A DNA stretch of 64,000 nucleotides from Sandaracinaceae bacterium (GTDB lineage: Bacteria; Myxococcota_A; Polyangia; Polyangiales; Sandaracinaceae): the NCBI GenBank assembly GCA_020633195.1, contig JACKEC010000015.1, forward strand, positions 1 to 64,000, in the 5' to 3' direction. Made by a program: the position numbers and the translations under genes. The notes beneath the pieces were generated by a model that saw nothing but the letters and a program-made list of their open reading frames with translations, was not told where the DNA came from and did no database searches. Position 1 is the first letter of the stretch. Each line of letters opens with the position of its first letter. Below, in pieces: positions 18,450 through 26,418 of the stretch.

Positions 18450-19151
18450 TCAGATGAGCCGGGCGAACCGCTCGAGGATCGTCGCGCCGTCGGTCGAGGG
18501 GCGCACCGCGGACAGCAGCGCCTCCGGATCGAGGCCCTCCTCACGGAGGATCTCGCGCCGCGCCTCGAGGTAGGCGGTGATCACCTCGTGATCCCACTCC
18601 GGGTGGAACTGCACGCCCCACGCGCGCTCGCCGATCGCGTAGGCCTGGTTCGCCGTCGCCGCGTTCGAGGCGAGGCGACGGGCTCCGTCGGGCAGCCGCA
18701 GGACGGACTGTCGATGGGACGAGCTCACCCGCAGGCGCGTCGGCAGCCCCTCGAACAGGGGATCCGCGGTCGCCTCCGGCGCGAGGTCGACGTCCACCGC
18801 GCCGATCTCGCGGCCGCGCGGGTTCACCCCGACCGTCCCCCCGAGCGCGTCGGCGAGGAGCTGGTGGCCGTAGCAGATCGCGAGCATCGGCGTGCCCTGG
18901 TCGAGGGCCTCGACGAGCCAGCGGCCGGTGCGCTCGCTCCAGTCCTCGCGGTCGGTCACGAGGGCGCTCGAGCCGGTGACGACGATGGCGCGCAGCCCAT
19001 CGGGGGAGGGCAGCGCGTCACCCTCGCGGACCCGGCAGACGTCGACGGTCACGCCGTCGAGACCGGCCGCGATCCAGTCCTCGTAGTCGCCGCGGCGCGC
19101 CGCCAGGTCGGGCATGGTGGAGCCGACCTTCACGATGAGACAGGGGCGCAT
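18450..19151 (-). CDS. Class I glutamine amidotransferase-like protein
   Basis: The predicted protein has 233 residues, starting with ATG at 19151 (MRPCLIVKVGSTMPDL). Motifs fit the GATase1/GMP-synthase-like group: VVTGSSALVTDREDW for the oxyanion region, the nucleophile Cys in MLAICYGHQLLADALGG, and the catalytic His-Glu in AWGVQFHPEWD. There is no synthetase domain, so it is probably a stand-alone glutaminase or a gamma-glutamyl hydrolase. The start has no clear Shine-Dalgarno; a longer in-frame start at 19190 is possible. It is convergent with the repeat element and divergent from the 19202 gene. Confidence 0.82.
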   Translation of the reverse strand: MRPCLIVKVGSTMPDLAARRGDYEDWIAAGLDGVTVDVCRVREGDALPSPDGLRAIVVTGSSALVTDREDWSERTGRWLVEALDQGTPMLAICYGHQLLADALGGTVGVNPRGREIGAVDVDLAPEATADPLFEGLPTRLRVSSSHRQSVLRLPDGARRLASNAATANQAYAIGERAWGVQFHPEWDHEVITAYLEARREILREEGLDPEALLSAVRPSTDGATILERFARLI

Positions 19152-19201
19152 CCGGAGAGGAAGGCTTGCGCTGCCGGGGCGGTACGTCAAACATCGGCAT
19201 C

Positions 19202-19492
19202 GTGACCGTCCCCGCCGCCGCGGCGTGTCAGAACCATTTCGATCGGGAAGCGATCGGGATCTGCGTCGAGTGCCGCGCGCGTATCTGCTCGGAGTGCGTC
19301 ACGAAGGTCGACGGCATCAACTACTGCGTCGCTTGCTACGCGCGCCTCGCGGACCGCGGCGCGGTCCGGCGGACCGAGGAGGCCAAGGCCACCCACCCCG
19401 CGGTCGCCTACCTCGCGGCGGCGGGGCTGCTCCTGTTCACGACGCTGGCCACGTGGGGGCTCCTCCAGGTCGCGTTCCCGGGGGGCGGCTGA
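19202..19492 (+). CDS. Small membrane protein with B-box-like zinc finger
   Basis: The predicted protein has 96 residues and starts with GTG at 19202. The N-terminus has a metal-binding pattern C-x2-HF, then GICVECRARICSECVT and NYCVACYARL, i.e. paired CxxC motifs resembling a B-box-type zinc finger. A single hydrophobic helix (VAYLAAAGLLLFTTLATWGLL) follows. The stop at 19490-19492 abuts the next start, so the gene is translationally linked to the DUF4129 protein. The role is unknown. Confidence 0.7.
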   Translation: MTVPAAAACQNHFDREAIGICVECRARICSECVTKVDGINYCVACYARLADRGAVRRTEEAKATHPAVAYLAAAGLLLFTTLATWGLLQVAFPGGG

Positions 19493-21178
19493 GTGTCGGC
19501 GCGTCGCCCCACGCGCGACCTCGCGCCCGTCGGACCGGTCGGCCTCGTCGACCGCGCCTTCGTCCTCGCGCGCGAGGGCGGCCTCGAGGTGACGGGCCCG
19601 GCCTGGCTCGGCGGAGCGCTGCTCGCGGCCACCGCGCTCGCGATCTTCTACGTCGAGCGCGTCGAGGGGATCACGAGCCTGCGGCTCCCCGCCGCGCTCC
19701 TCCTCGCGCTCGCCTGGTGGGGGCGCGCCTACCTCATCGGGCGCTCCGCGCGCCGGGTCGCGGCGACGATGTGGGACAGCGAGCCCGAGCCCGAGGCGGG
19801 CCGCGCGGTCGACGTCCTGCGCACCTCGCTCGTCGTCGGGCTCGGGATGTGGTGCTGGTCGTGGATGCTCGTGGTGGGCAGCCTCGCGGGGCCCATCGGC
19901 GTCGCGCTCGTGCTGCCCTTCTTCGCCCTCCGTGGCGCGGTCGCGCCCTCGTGGACCGCGCGCGCCGCGTGCACCGCGAAGGCTGGCTGGCGTGGGTTCT
20001 GGGCGGCGATCCAGGACTCGGCGGGGCAGCGCTTCGCGGGGATCGTCACCGAGTCGCTCCTCCTGGCCGGGGCGATGGGCCTCGTCCTCAACCTGTTCGG
20101 GGTGGTCCTCTTCGCGGTCCTCCTCGCGCGCTCGCTCGGGGGCTTCGAGCTCGCCGCGCTCGAGTCGTTCGTCTCGCCCTCGAACACCTTCGTCGTGCTG
20201 GTCATCGCGTCTTGCGCGCTCGTCCTGCTCGAGCCGGTGCGCGCGGCGCACGCCGCCGCGGTCTACGTCGGCGCCCGCGTGCGCGAGGAGGGGCTCGACC
20301 TGAGGGTCAGCGTCGACACCGCGATCGCTCACTCGAACGCCAAGCGCGGTCAGGGCGCCGCGCCCGTCGCCCGCGCCGCCGCGATGATCGCGGTGGTCCT
20401 GCTCGGCGCGTCCCGCGTCGACGCGCAGGAGCCGCCCGTGTTCGACCCGCCGCCGGCGCCGGAGCTCTTCGACGAGGCGCCGTACACGCCGCCCGTCGAC
20501 CTGCCGTCCGACCCCGGCCCGCTCCCCAGCTACGCCGCGCAGCCTCGCGACGTGGAGGTGCAGGGCGACGTCGACGCGATCCTCGCCCGCGCCGAGTTCC
20601 GCGAGTTCGAGGACGACCGCGGCGCCGGGCTCCGCGACCTGATCGATCGCTTCTTCGACTGGCTCGGGCGCCCGCGCGACGAGCTCCCGGACATGAACGG
20701 CGCGCGCCTGCCGACGCTGCCGCTCCCGGGCGCGTGGGCGTTCATCGTGCTCGGGGGCGCGCTGCTGATCGGGGTCGGGATCTACCTGTTCGTCACGCGC
20801 CAGCAGGCGGCGAAGCAGGCTCAGGTCGAGTCCGCGCTCGCGTCGGTCAGCGCCGACATCCGCGACCGGCCGCCCCGATCCTTCCTCGAGGAGGCGGCGC
20901 TGCTCGCCGAGCAAGGGATGTTGCGGGAGGCGCTGCGGTCGCTCTACCTCGCGACGCTCGTCGCGCTCGACCGCCGGCGCTTCATCGCGTTCGACCCGCA
21001 CCTCACGAACTGGCAGTACCTGCGGCAGATGCCGCGCGGCTCGCTGCGCGACGCGTTCCGGCACTTCACCCGGCTGTTCGACCACAAGTGGTACGGCCGC
21101 GAGGACACGAGCCGCGAAGACTACGAGCGGTGCCGCGAGCTCGCCGCGCAGATCGTCGAGGCCGAGGTCGCCTCGTGA
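19493..21178 (+). CDS. Multi-pass membrane protein with C-terminal DUF4129 domain
   Basis: The predicted protein has 561 residues and starts with GTG directly after the previous stop. It has about six transmembrane segments in the first 290 residues, an internal signal-like helix (AAAMIAVVLLGASRVDAQE, about residue 300), a Pro-rich linker and another helix (GAWAFIVLGGALLIGVGIYLF). The final part is the DUF4129-like region (LREALRSLYLATLVALDRRR, then HFTRLFDHKWYGRED). DUF4129 proteins regularly accompany MoxR ATPase and DUF58 genes, as here. The cluster is thought to act in chaperoning or envelope-associated assembly, but the exact role is unknown. The internal signal-like helix suggests that an ancestral separate secreted protein was fused. 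Confidence 0.82.
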   Translation: MSARRPTRDLAPVGPVGLVDRAFVLAREGGLEVTGPAWLGGALLAATALAIFYVERVEGITSLRLPAALLLALAWWGRAYLIGRSARRVAATMWDSEPEPEAGRAVDVLRTSLVVGLGMWCWSWMLVVGSLAGPIGVALVLPFFALRGAVAPSWTARAACTAKAGWRGFWAAIQDSAGQRFAGIVTESLLLAGAMGLVLNLFGVVLFAVLLARSLGGFELAALESFVSPSNTFVVLVIASCALVLLEPVRAAHAAAVYVGARVREEGLDLRVSVDTAIAHSNAKRGQGAAPVARAAAMIAVVLLGASRVDAQEPPVFDPPPAPELFDEAPYTPPVDLPSDPGPLPSYAAQPRDVEVQGDVDAILARAEFREFEDDRGAGLRDLIDRFFDWLGRPRDELPDMNGARLPTLPLPGAWAFIVLGGALLIGVGIYLFVTRQQAAKQAQVESALASVSADIRDRPPRSFLEEAALLAEQGMLREALRSLYLATLVALDRRRFIAFDPHLTNWQYLRQMPRGSLRDAFRHFTRLFDHKWYGREDTSREDYERCRELAAQIVEAEVAS

Positions 21179-22494
21179 GGCGAGCCCTGAAGCGCGTGGC
21201 GATCGGCGCGGTCGTCCTCGTCGTGCTCGGGACGAGCGGGGTGATGTGCGCGCGCGTCGGCGAGCGCGGCCGCTACGTCGGCGAGTACAGCACCTACGGC
21301 GCGGGCCCGGAGGGGACCCGGGGTCTGTTCCTGTTGACGGAGGAGCTCGGCGCGCACCCACAGCGCTGGGCCGAGGATCTCGGGCGCCTGCCGCCCGGCG
21401 CCATGCTCGTGGCGCTCGGGAGCTGCCAGCAGCTCATGCGGCGCGAGATCACCCGCCTCGAGCGCGAGCACCTCCGCGCGTGGATCGAGGGCGGCGGGAC
21501 GCTCGTGGTCGCGGGCGTGCCGGACTACCTCTCGCGCGACGAGATGGGCATCGAGCTCGTCTCGGCCCCGGGCGAGTGCCGCCCGACCGAGGGCTTGATC
21601 GCGATGCTCGACCGGGCCGAGGGCCGACGGCAGCAGCGCAAGCGCGAGACGGACGACGAGGGCGGCGAGATCGAGGACCTCCCCGACATGTTCCGCGCCG
21701 ACCCGGCGGGGACCTACGACGAGATCGTCGAGCAAGGGGGCCTGCCCGAGGCGCGCGTGGCGATCGGGACCGCGGCGCCGCTCGACGGCGGGCCGCTCGT
21801 CGGCATGCGCCAGCCGCTCGGCATCCGCGTCTCGAGCGAGCTGTCCCGGAGCACGCTGCTGCGCCTCGACGGGCCCGACGGCGAGCCCGCGGCGGTCCGC
21901 GTCGACGTGGGCCAGGGCGCGGTGATCGTCCTGGCGTCGTCGAGCATGTTCCAGAACCGCGACCTCTCGACGCAGTCCGGCGGGGTGCTCTTCTCGCGGC
22001 TGGTCCGCGAGCACGGGAACGGGACGGTGCTCTTCGACGAGTTCCACCTCGGGGTGGGGCAGCGGCGCTCGCTGATGCGCTACCTGCGGCAGACCGGCGG
22101 CGGCCCCGTCCTGTTGCAAGTCCTCTTGCTCATCGGCTTCATCCTGTGGCGCGTGGGGGCCTCGTTCGGCGCGCCGACGCGCGACGCGCCGGAGGAGCCC
22201 GCGGGCACGGCCTCGTACGTCGAGGGCGTGGGCACGCTGTACGCCAAGGCCAAGGACCCGAAGGGCGCCATCGACATCCTCGTCCGGCGCTCGCTCGAGC
22301 GCATCGCGCGGCACCACCACGTCACGAACCGCGCCGCGCCGCAGCTCGCCGACGAGCTCGAGGCGCGCCATCGCCTCGACGCCGCCAAGGCGGTGCGGGC
22401 GATCCACGAGGCGTCCTCGCAGACGCCCGGCCGCGGCGGCCTCGCGAAGCTCGCGGCGCGCCTCGACGCCCTGACCGACGCGGCGACCGCTTGA
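21175..22494 (+). CDS. DUF4350-type membrane-anchored protein
   Basis: The predicted protein has 439 residues. The GTG at 21175 overlaps the previous TGA (GTGA), indicating coupling. It has an N-terminal signal anchor (RVAIGAVVLVVLGTSGVMC), then a periplasmic region with YSTYGAGPEGTRGLFLLTEELG and WIEGGGTLVVAGVPDYLS, the pattern of DUF4350 (a GATase/ThuA-like fold that may sense ligands). A second helix (PVLLQVLLLIGFILWRV, about residue 320) is followed by a helical cytoplasmic tail. The cluster is B-box-like / DUF4129 / DUF4350 / repeat / MoxR / DUF58. Confidence 0.8.
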   Translation: MRRALKRVAIGAVVLVVLGTSGVMCARVGERGRYVGEYSTYGAGPEGTRGLFLLTEELGAHPQRWAEDLGRLPPGAMLVALGSCQQLMRREITRLEREHLRAWIEGGGTLVVAGVPDYLSRDEMGIELVSAPGECRPTEGLIAMLDRAEGRRQQRKRETDDEGGEIEDLPDMFRADPAGTYDEIVEQGGLPEARVAIGTAAPLDGGPLVGMRQPLGIRVSSELSRSTLLRLDGPDGEPAAVRVDVGQGAVIVLASSSMFQNRDLSTQSGGVLFSRLVREHGNGTVLFDEFHLGVGQRRSLMRYLRQTGGGPVLLQVLLLIGFILWRVGASFGAPTRDAPEEPAGTASYVEGVGTLYAKAKDPKGAIDILVRRSLERIARHHHVTNRAAPQLADELEARHRLDAAKAVRAIHEASSQTPGRGGLAKLAARLDALTDAATA

Positions 22495-22497
22495 GGA

Positions 22498-22602
22498 CTC
22501 GAGGTCCGTCGATCCATCGCCTTCGGCGATTCCTCTCCGGCGAGGGGCGAGCCCCCTCGCGCTCCCCACGGAGATCCTCCGACGCTTCGCGTCGTCGGAC
22601 TC
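22498..22602 (-). repeat. Three-hairpin intergenic repeat, copy 2 (inverted)
   Basis: This is the reverse-orientation copy of the element at 18334-18437, starting three bases after the stop of the DUF4350 gene. The copies show 7 substitutions plus one indel over 105 bases by direct comparison. Hairpin stems are conserved; changes lie mostly in loops and spacers or are compensatory-looking (CTTG to GCTCG loop). Confidence 0.8.
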
Positions 22603-22628
22603 CGTCCCGTCTCGACAAGGGAGCAGGA

Positions 22629-22645
22629 GGCCGGTAGAACCGGCC
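22629..22645 (+). promoter_or_regulatory. Hairpin overlapping the moxR ribosome-binding region
   Basis: A perfect hairpin GGCCGGT-AGA-ACCGGCC lies six bases before the moxR ATG and overlaps the last two Gs of CAGGAGG (22624-22630). It could mask the Shine-Dalgarno and modulate translation. This is an inference from sequence only. Confidence 0.35.
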
Positions 22646-22651
22646 CACCCG

Positions 22652-23611
22652 ATGGAGCACGTCGAAGAGCTCAAGACCCTGCGCGAGGACATCTTCGGCG
22701 AGGTTCAGAAGGTGATCGTCGGTCAGGACGAGACCATCGAGCAGATGCTCGTGGCCCTGCTCGCGCAAGGTCACGTCCTGCTCGAGGGCGTCCCCGGCAC
22801 CGCCAAGACGCTGATGGTCCGCACCCTCGCGGCGGCGATCGACCTCGAGTTCGGCCGGGTGCAGTTCACGCCCGATCTGATGCCGAGCGACATCCTCGGC
22901 ACCAACGTCTTCGACTTCAAGTCGAGCGCGTTCCGGCTCACCAAGGGCCCCATCTTCACCGAGCTCCTCCTCGGCGACGAGATCAACCGCGCGCCCGCCA
23001 AGACGCAGAGCGCCTTGCTCGAGGCGATGCAGGAGCGGCAGGTCTCGATCGACGGCGAGCGCCACGCGCTGAGCCCGAACTTCACCGTCATCGCGACGCA
23101 GAACCCGGTGGAGCAAGAGGGCACCTACCCGCTCCCCGAGGCGCAGCTCGACCGCTTCCTCATGAAGATCCTCGTCGGCTACCCCACCGTCGAGGAGGAG
23201 GATCGCATCCTCGAGATGGCGGGGATCGGCGTCGGGTCGGTCGAGGTCGAGTCGGCCGGGATCGTGCCCGTGGCGTCGGCCGCGACGTTGGCGCGGATCC
23301 GCACGCTCGCCAACCAGGTCCTCGTCGAGGACTCGGTGCGCGGCTACATCCGCAACCTCATGCGCGCGACGCGCGAGACGCCGATGATCCTGCTCGGCGC
23401 GGGCCCTCGCGCGGGTGTCCACCTCCTCGTCGCGTCGCGGTGGTTCGCGGCGCTCGACGGCCGCACCTTCGTCACGCCGGACGACGTCCAGCGCGCGGCG
23501 CACCCGGTGATCTGTCACCGGCTCGTGCTCGCGCCCGAGGTCGAGCTCGACGGGCTCGGCGCCGCGGAGGTCCTCGACCGCGTGTCGTCGACCGTCGAGG
23601 TGCCGCGGTGA
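22652..23611 (+). CDS. MoxR family AAA+ ATPase
   Basis: The predicted protein has 319 residues. AAA+ features are Walker A at about residues 46-54 (LEGVPGTAKTLMVRTL), Walker B in LLGDEINRAPAKTQSALLEAMQE, sensor 1 in FTVIATQNPVEQEGTYPLPEAQLDRF, and the MoxR-type C-terminal lid. MoxR proteins act as chaperone-like ATPases that activate metalloproteins or assemble complexes, usually with vWA/DUF58 partners. The stop overlaps the next start (GTGA), so it is translationally coupled to the DUF58 gene. Confidence 0.93.
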   Translation: MEHVEELKTLREDIFGEVQKVIVGQDETIEQMLVALLAQGHVLLEGVPGTAKTLMVRTLAAAIDLEFGRVQFTPDLMPSDILGTNVFDFKSSAFRLTKGPIFTELLLGDEINRAPAKTQSALLEAMQERQVSIDGERHALSPNFTVIATQNPVEQEGTYPLPEAQLDRFLMKILVGYPTVEEEDRILEMAGIGVGSVEVESAGIVPVASAATLARIRTLANQVLVEDSVRGYIRNLMRATRETPMILLGAGPRAGVHLLVASRWFAALDGRTFVTPDDVQRAAHPVICHRLVLAPEVELDGLGAAEVLDRVSSTVEVPR

Positions 23612-24960
23612 GCGACGGCTCGGACGACGAAGAGCCAACCCGCAAGACCAAGCTCATCCCCGGGACCCGGCTCGCGGCGCTCGCCGCGGGAGGCCTGCCG
23701 CTCGCGCTCTTCGACGGCGGCACCGGCCTCGGCCTCGGCGCCGCGCTCGTCTACGACGCCGCGCTCGTCGTCGGCGCCGCGCTCGAGGCCCGCGGGCTCG
23801 GTCGACGCGCGCCGGAGGTGGAGCGCCGGATGGAGTCGCGCCTCGTCGTCGGCGTGCCGAACACGATCGTCATCCGCCTGCGCAACGTGGACGCGCGCCC
23901 CGTCCGCGTGACGGTGCGCGACGACCTGCCCCCCGGCTGGGAGGCCGACCCGGGCGAGCTCCGGATCGATCTGCCCGGCCACGCGCGGCGCGAGGTCTCC
24001 TACACCGTCGTGCCGCCCAAGCGCGGCCGCTATCGCTTCGGCGACCTGCACCTCAAGCTCGAGGGCGTGGCGCGCCTCGGCGCGTCGGTCGTGGCGGTGC
24101 CGTCCGGCGTGGACGCGCGCGTGTTCCCCAACGTGCTCGGCCCGCGGCGCTACGAGCTCGCGGCGCGGCTCGGCGACCTGGCGGCGGAGGGGTTCCGCAG
24201 CATCCGGCAGAGCGGCGGCGGCGGCGAGTTCGAGCAGCTGCGCGAGTACGTCGCCGGCGACGCCTATCGAGACCTCGACTGGAAGTCGACGGCGAAGCGC
24301 CAGCGCCCGGTCACCCGCGTGTTCGAGCAGGAGCGCTCGCAGACCGTCATCCTCGCGATCGACGCCGGCCGCATGATGGCCACGCGGCTCGGCGCGATCA
24401 CGAAGCTCGACCACTCGATCAACGCGGCGCTGCTCCTCGCGTGGGTCGCGCTCCGCAAGGGCGATCGAGTCGGCCTCGTGGTCTTCGGCGATCAGGTCCG
24501 GCAGTTCGTGCCCCCCGGTCGCGGCCAGGGTCAGTACCGCAAGCTCCTCGACGCGCTCTACTCGATCGAGGCCGAGGAGACCTTCGTCGACTTCCGGCGC
24601 TTCGTGGAGTTCGTGCAGATCCGACAGCGCAAGCGCGCGCTGCTCGTGATGTTCAGCGATCTGCTCGACGAGGCCCACGCGATGCCGCTCGCCGAGCACG
24701 CCGCGCTCCTGCGCCGCAAGCACCTCGCGGTCTGCGTGACGATGCACGACCCCGTCGCCGAGGGCCTCGCCGACGCGCCCGTCGAGGACGCGAAGGCCGC
24801 GTACATGCGCGCCGCGGCCGCGGACCTGCTCGCCGAGCGCGAGCACGTGAAGGCGCACCTGAACAAGAGCGGCGTGCGGCTCGTCGAGGCCCCGCCGGGG
24901 GAGCTCGCGGTGGCGACGGTGAACCGCTACCTCGAGATCAAGGCGCGGCGCAGCCTGTAG
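23608..24960 (+). CDS. DUF58 domain-containing protein (vWA-like), MoxR partner
   Basis: The predicted protein has 450 residues, starting with GTG at 23608 overlapping the moxR stop. There is a hydrophobic N-terminal region with GLGLGAALVYDAALVVGAAL, then a beta-rich segment (RLRNVDARPVRVTVRDDLPPG). The DUF58 signature follows at about 215-250: GEFEQLREYVAGDAYRDLDWK, then RPVTRVFEQERSQ. A vWA-like fold comes next, with AIDAGRMMATRLG and VMFSDLLDEA. The classic MIDAS DxSxS is replaced by DAGRMM, so metal binding may be lost. The family pairs with MoxR ATPases. Confidence 0.9.
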   Translation: MSDGSDDEEPTRKTKLIPGTRLAALAAGGLPLALFDGGTGLGLGAALVYDAALVVGAALEARGLGRRAPEVERRMESRLVVGVPNTIVIRLRNVDARPVRVTVRDDLPPGWEADPGELRIDLPGHARREVSYTVVPPKRGRYRFGDLHLKLEGVARLGASVVAVPSGVDARVFPNVLGPRRYELAARLGDLAAEGFRSIRQSGGGGEFEQLREYVAGDAYRDLDWKSTAKRQRPVTRVFEQERSQTVILAIDAGRMMATRLGAITKLDHSINAALLLAWVALRKGDRVGLVVFGDQVRQFVPPGRGQGQYRKLLDALYSIEAEETFVDFRRFVEFVQIRQRKRALLVMFSDLLDEAHAMPLAEHAALLRRKHLAVCVTMHDPVAEGLADAPVEDAKAAYMRAAAADLLAEREHVKAHLNKSGVRLVEAPPGELAVATVNRYLEIKARRSL

Positions 24961-24968
24961 CTCCGGAA

Positions 24969-24989
24969 TTTCGCGCCAAGCGCGCGAAA
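24969..24989 (+). terminator. Probable terminator of the moxR-DUF58 operon
   Basis: A stem TTTCGCGC/GCGCGAAA with loop CAAGC begins 8 bases after the stop at 24960. A loose T-rich tract (GGTTTTCTTTTG) begins about 12 bases beyond the stem, so termination efficiency is uncertain. Confidence 0.45.
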
Positions 24990-25117
24990 GGGAGCAAAGA
25001 GGTTTTCTTTTGTCGATGCGCGGGCTCGGCGGTCTGGGGGCGTTGGGGTGGCGGGAGAGAGGTGGGTAGGGCGCGGGAGGGGGCGTGACGGCGGTCGACC
25101 CGCGGTATGCTCGCGGG

Positions 25118-25573
25118 GTGCGTGGGGTCGTCATAGGAGCGTTGTTGGCCGCCGGGTGCGCGTCGAGCGCGCCGCACGGTTCGACGCCGCTCGATGCGCA
25201 GTCCCTCGCGAGCTGGGCCGACGACGCGGCGGAGGTGCCGGAGGCGACGGTGGTGCGGCGCGAGCGCTTCGAGACGGTGCGCGTCGCGGCGGCCCCCGTT
25301 GCGGCGGACAGGGTCGCGCGGCTCCCCTACGCGGGCCGTGGGCCGCGGGTCGACGTGCGCCTCGAGCGGGCGCCGCTGTCCAACGCGCTCCGGCTGCTCG
25401 CCGACGCGGCGAACCTCTCGATCGTGATCGGGGAGGGCGTCGAGGCCGAGGTGAGCGTGGACCTGCGCCAGGTGCGGCCGCTCGAGGCGATGCACGCGCT
25501 CGCCGACGCGCACCATGTCGACATCGCGATCGTCGGACGGACGGTGGTCGCTCAAAGGAGAGACGGAACGTGA
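25118..25573 (+). CDS. Lipoprotein with secretin-type short (STN-like) domain
   Basis: The predicted protein has 151 residues if it starts with GTG at 25118; an in-frame GTG at 25085 gives 162. The later start is preferred because it directly opens the lipoprotein signal (VRGVVIGALLAAGC). Residues from about 85 to the end form an STN/secretin N0-like domain: VDVRLERAPLSNALRLLADA, then NLSIVIGEGVEAEVSVDL and a final strand-helix-strand (VRPLEAMHALADAHHVDIAIV). In secretins and TonB receptors this domain is N-terminal, but here it stands alone. Its stop overlaps the next start. Confidence 0.7.
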   Translation: MRGVVIGALLAAGCASSAPHGSTPLDAQSLASWADDAAEVPEATVVRRERFETVRVAAAPVAADRVARLPYAGRGPRVDVRLERAPLSNALRLLADAANLSIVIGEGVEAEVSVDLRQVRPLEAMHALADAHHVDIAIVGRTVVAQRRDGT

Positions 25574-25854
25574 CCGAGCCCCTCGAAGAAGACGCGCTCC
25601 AGCTCGCGCTCGCCGCGCTGCCCGGGTGGAAGCTGCAGGACGACAAGCTGGTCAAGCGCTTCGTCCTCGGCGACTTCCGCCAGGCGATGATGTTCCTCGT
25701 CCGGCTCTCCTACGAGGCCGAGGCGCTGAACCACCACCCCGAGATCCACAACGTCTACAAGACCGTGGACCTCGCGCTCACGACGCACGACGCGGGCAAC
25801 AAGGTGACGGTGAAGGACGTCGAGCTCGCCGCCGCCATCGAGGCGTTTCTGTAG
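25570..25854 (+). CDS. phhB: Pterin-4-alpha-carbinolamine dehydratase
   Basis: The predicted protein has 94 residues, starting with GTG at 25570; AGGAG at 25555-25559 gives a good spacing. It dehydrates 4a-hydroxytetrahydrobiopterin during cofactor recycling. The family pattern is clear: LNHHPEIHNVYKTVDLALTT (His55, His56, Pro57) followed by HDAGNKVTVKD with His73. Length and order fit PCD/DcoH. No phenylalanine hydroxylase gene is adjacent. Confidence 0.93.
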   Translation: MTEPLEEDALQLALAALPGWKLQDDKLVKRFVLGDFRQAMMFLVRLSYEAEALNHHPEIHNVYKTVDLALTTHDAGNKVTVKDVELAAAIEAFL

Positions 25855-25857
25855 CTC

Positions 25858-26418
25858 TCACTCGGGGTGAATCGTCTCGACGAGGTGCTCGAAGGCCTCG
25901 GCGCTCGCCTCGACGCCCGCGCGCGGGCCGAGCAGCTTGAAGAACACGAGGCCCTCCGGGCCCTCGACGATCGCGCCGAGCAGCCGCCAGCCCACGCGCG
26001 GCGGGCCGCTCGGGCCCATGCCCTGGCGCCCCGCGAACGTCCCCGCGACGTCGACCCGCGTCACCGGCAGGTCCTGGATCTCCTCGCGCTCCGTCTGCGG
26101 CTCGCCCTCGCGCGGCGAGAACTGTCCGATCCAGCGCTGCACGTTGGCGTCGACGTCGCCGCCGCCGCCGACCTCCTCATCGAAGTGCGAGACGGTCAGC
26201 TCCACCCCGGGCATGCCGCGCACCGTGTACTGCGCGTCGCGCATGTCGTTCGACGGGCGCGCCCACACGAACGGCTCCTCGGCGGTCCAGCCCACGTGAC
26301 CCGCGACCGACGTGAACTCGGGCTCGTCGGCGCTGGCGCGCGACCCCCCGCTCGACGCGCGGTCCTCGCCGCAGCCGAGCGCGAGCGTCGCCAACGCGAT
26401 CAGCGCGACGCGCTTCAC
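25858..26418 (-). CDS. Lipoprotein of unknown function
   Basis: The predicted lipoprotein has 186 residues, starting with GTG at 26418 overlapping the phosphofructokinase stop (GTGA). The signal peptide is VKRVALIALATLALGC. The body has a region EPEFTSVAGHVGWTAEEPFVW, and further on VQRWIGQFSPREGEP and VGWRLLGAIVEGPEGLVFFK, patterns common in secreted proteins of unknown function from deltaproteobacteria. The 3' end is convergent with phhB (3-base gap). Confidence 0.7.
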   Translation of the reverse strand: MKRVALIALATLALGCGEDRASSGGSRASADEPEFTSVAGHVGWTAEEPFVWARPSNDMRDAQYTVRGMPGVELTVSHFDEEVGGGGDVDANVQRWIGQFSPREGEPQTEREEIQDLPVTRVDVAGTFAGRQGMGPSGPPRVGWRLLGAIVEGPEGLVFFKLLGPRAGVEASAEAFEHLVETIHPE

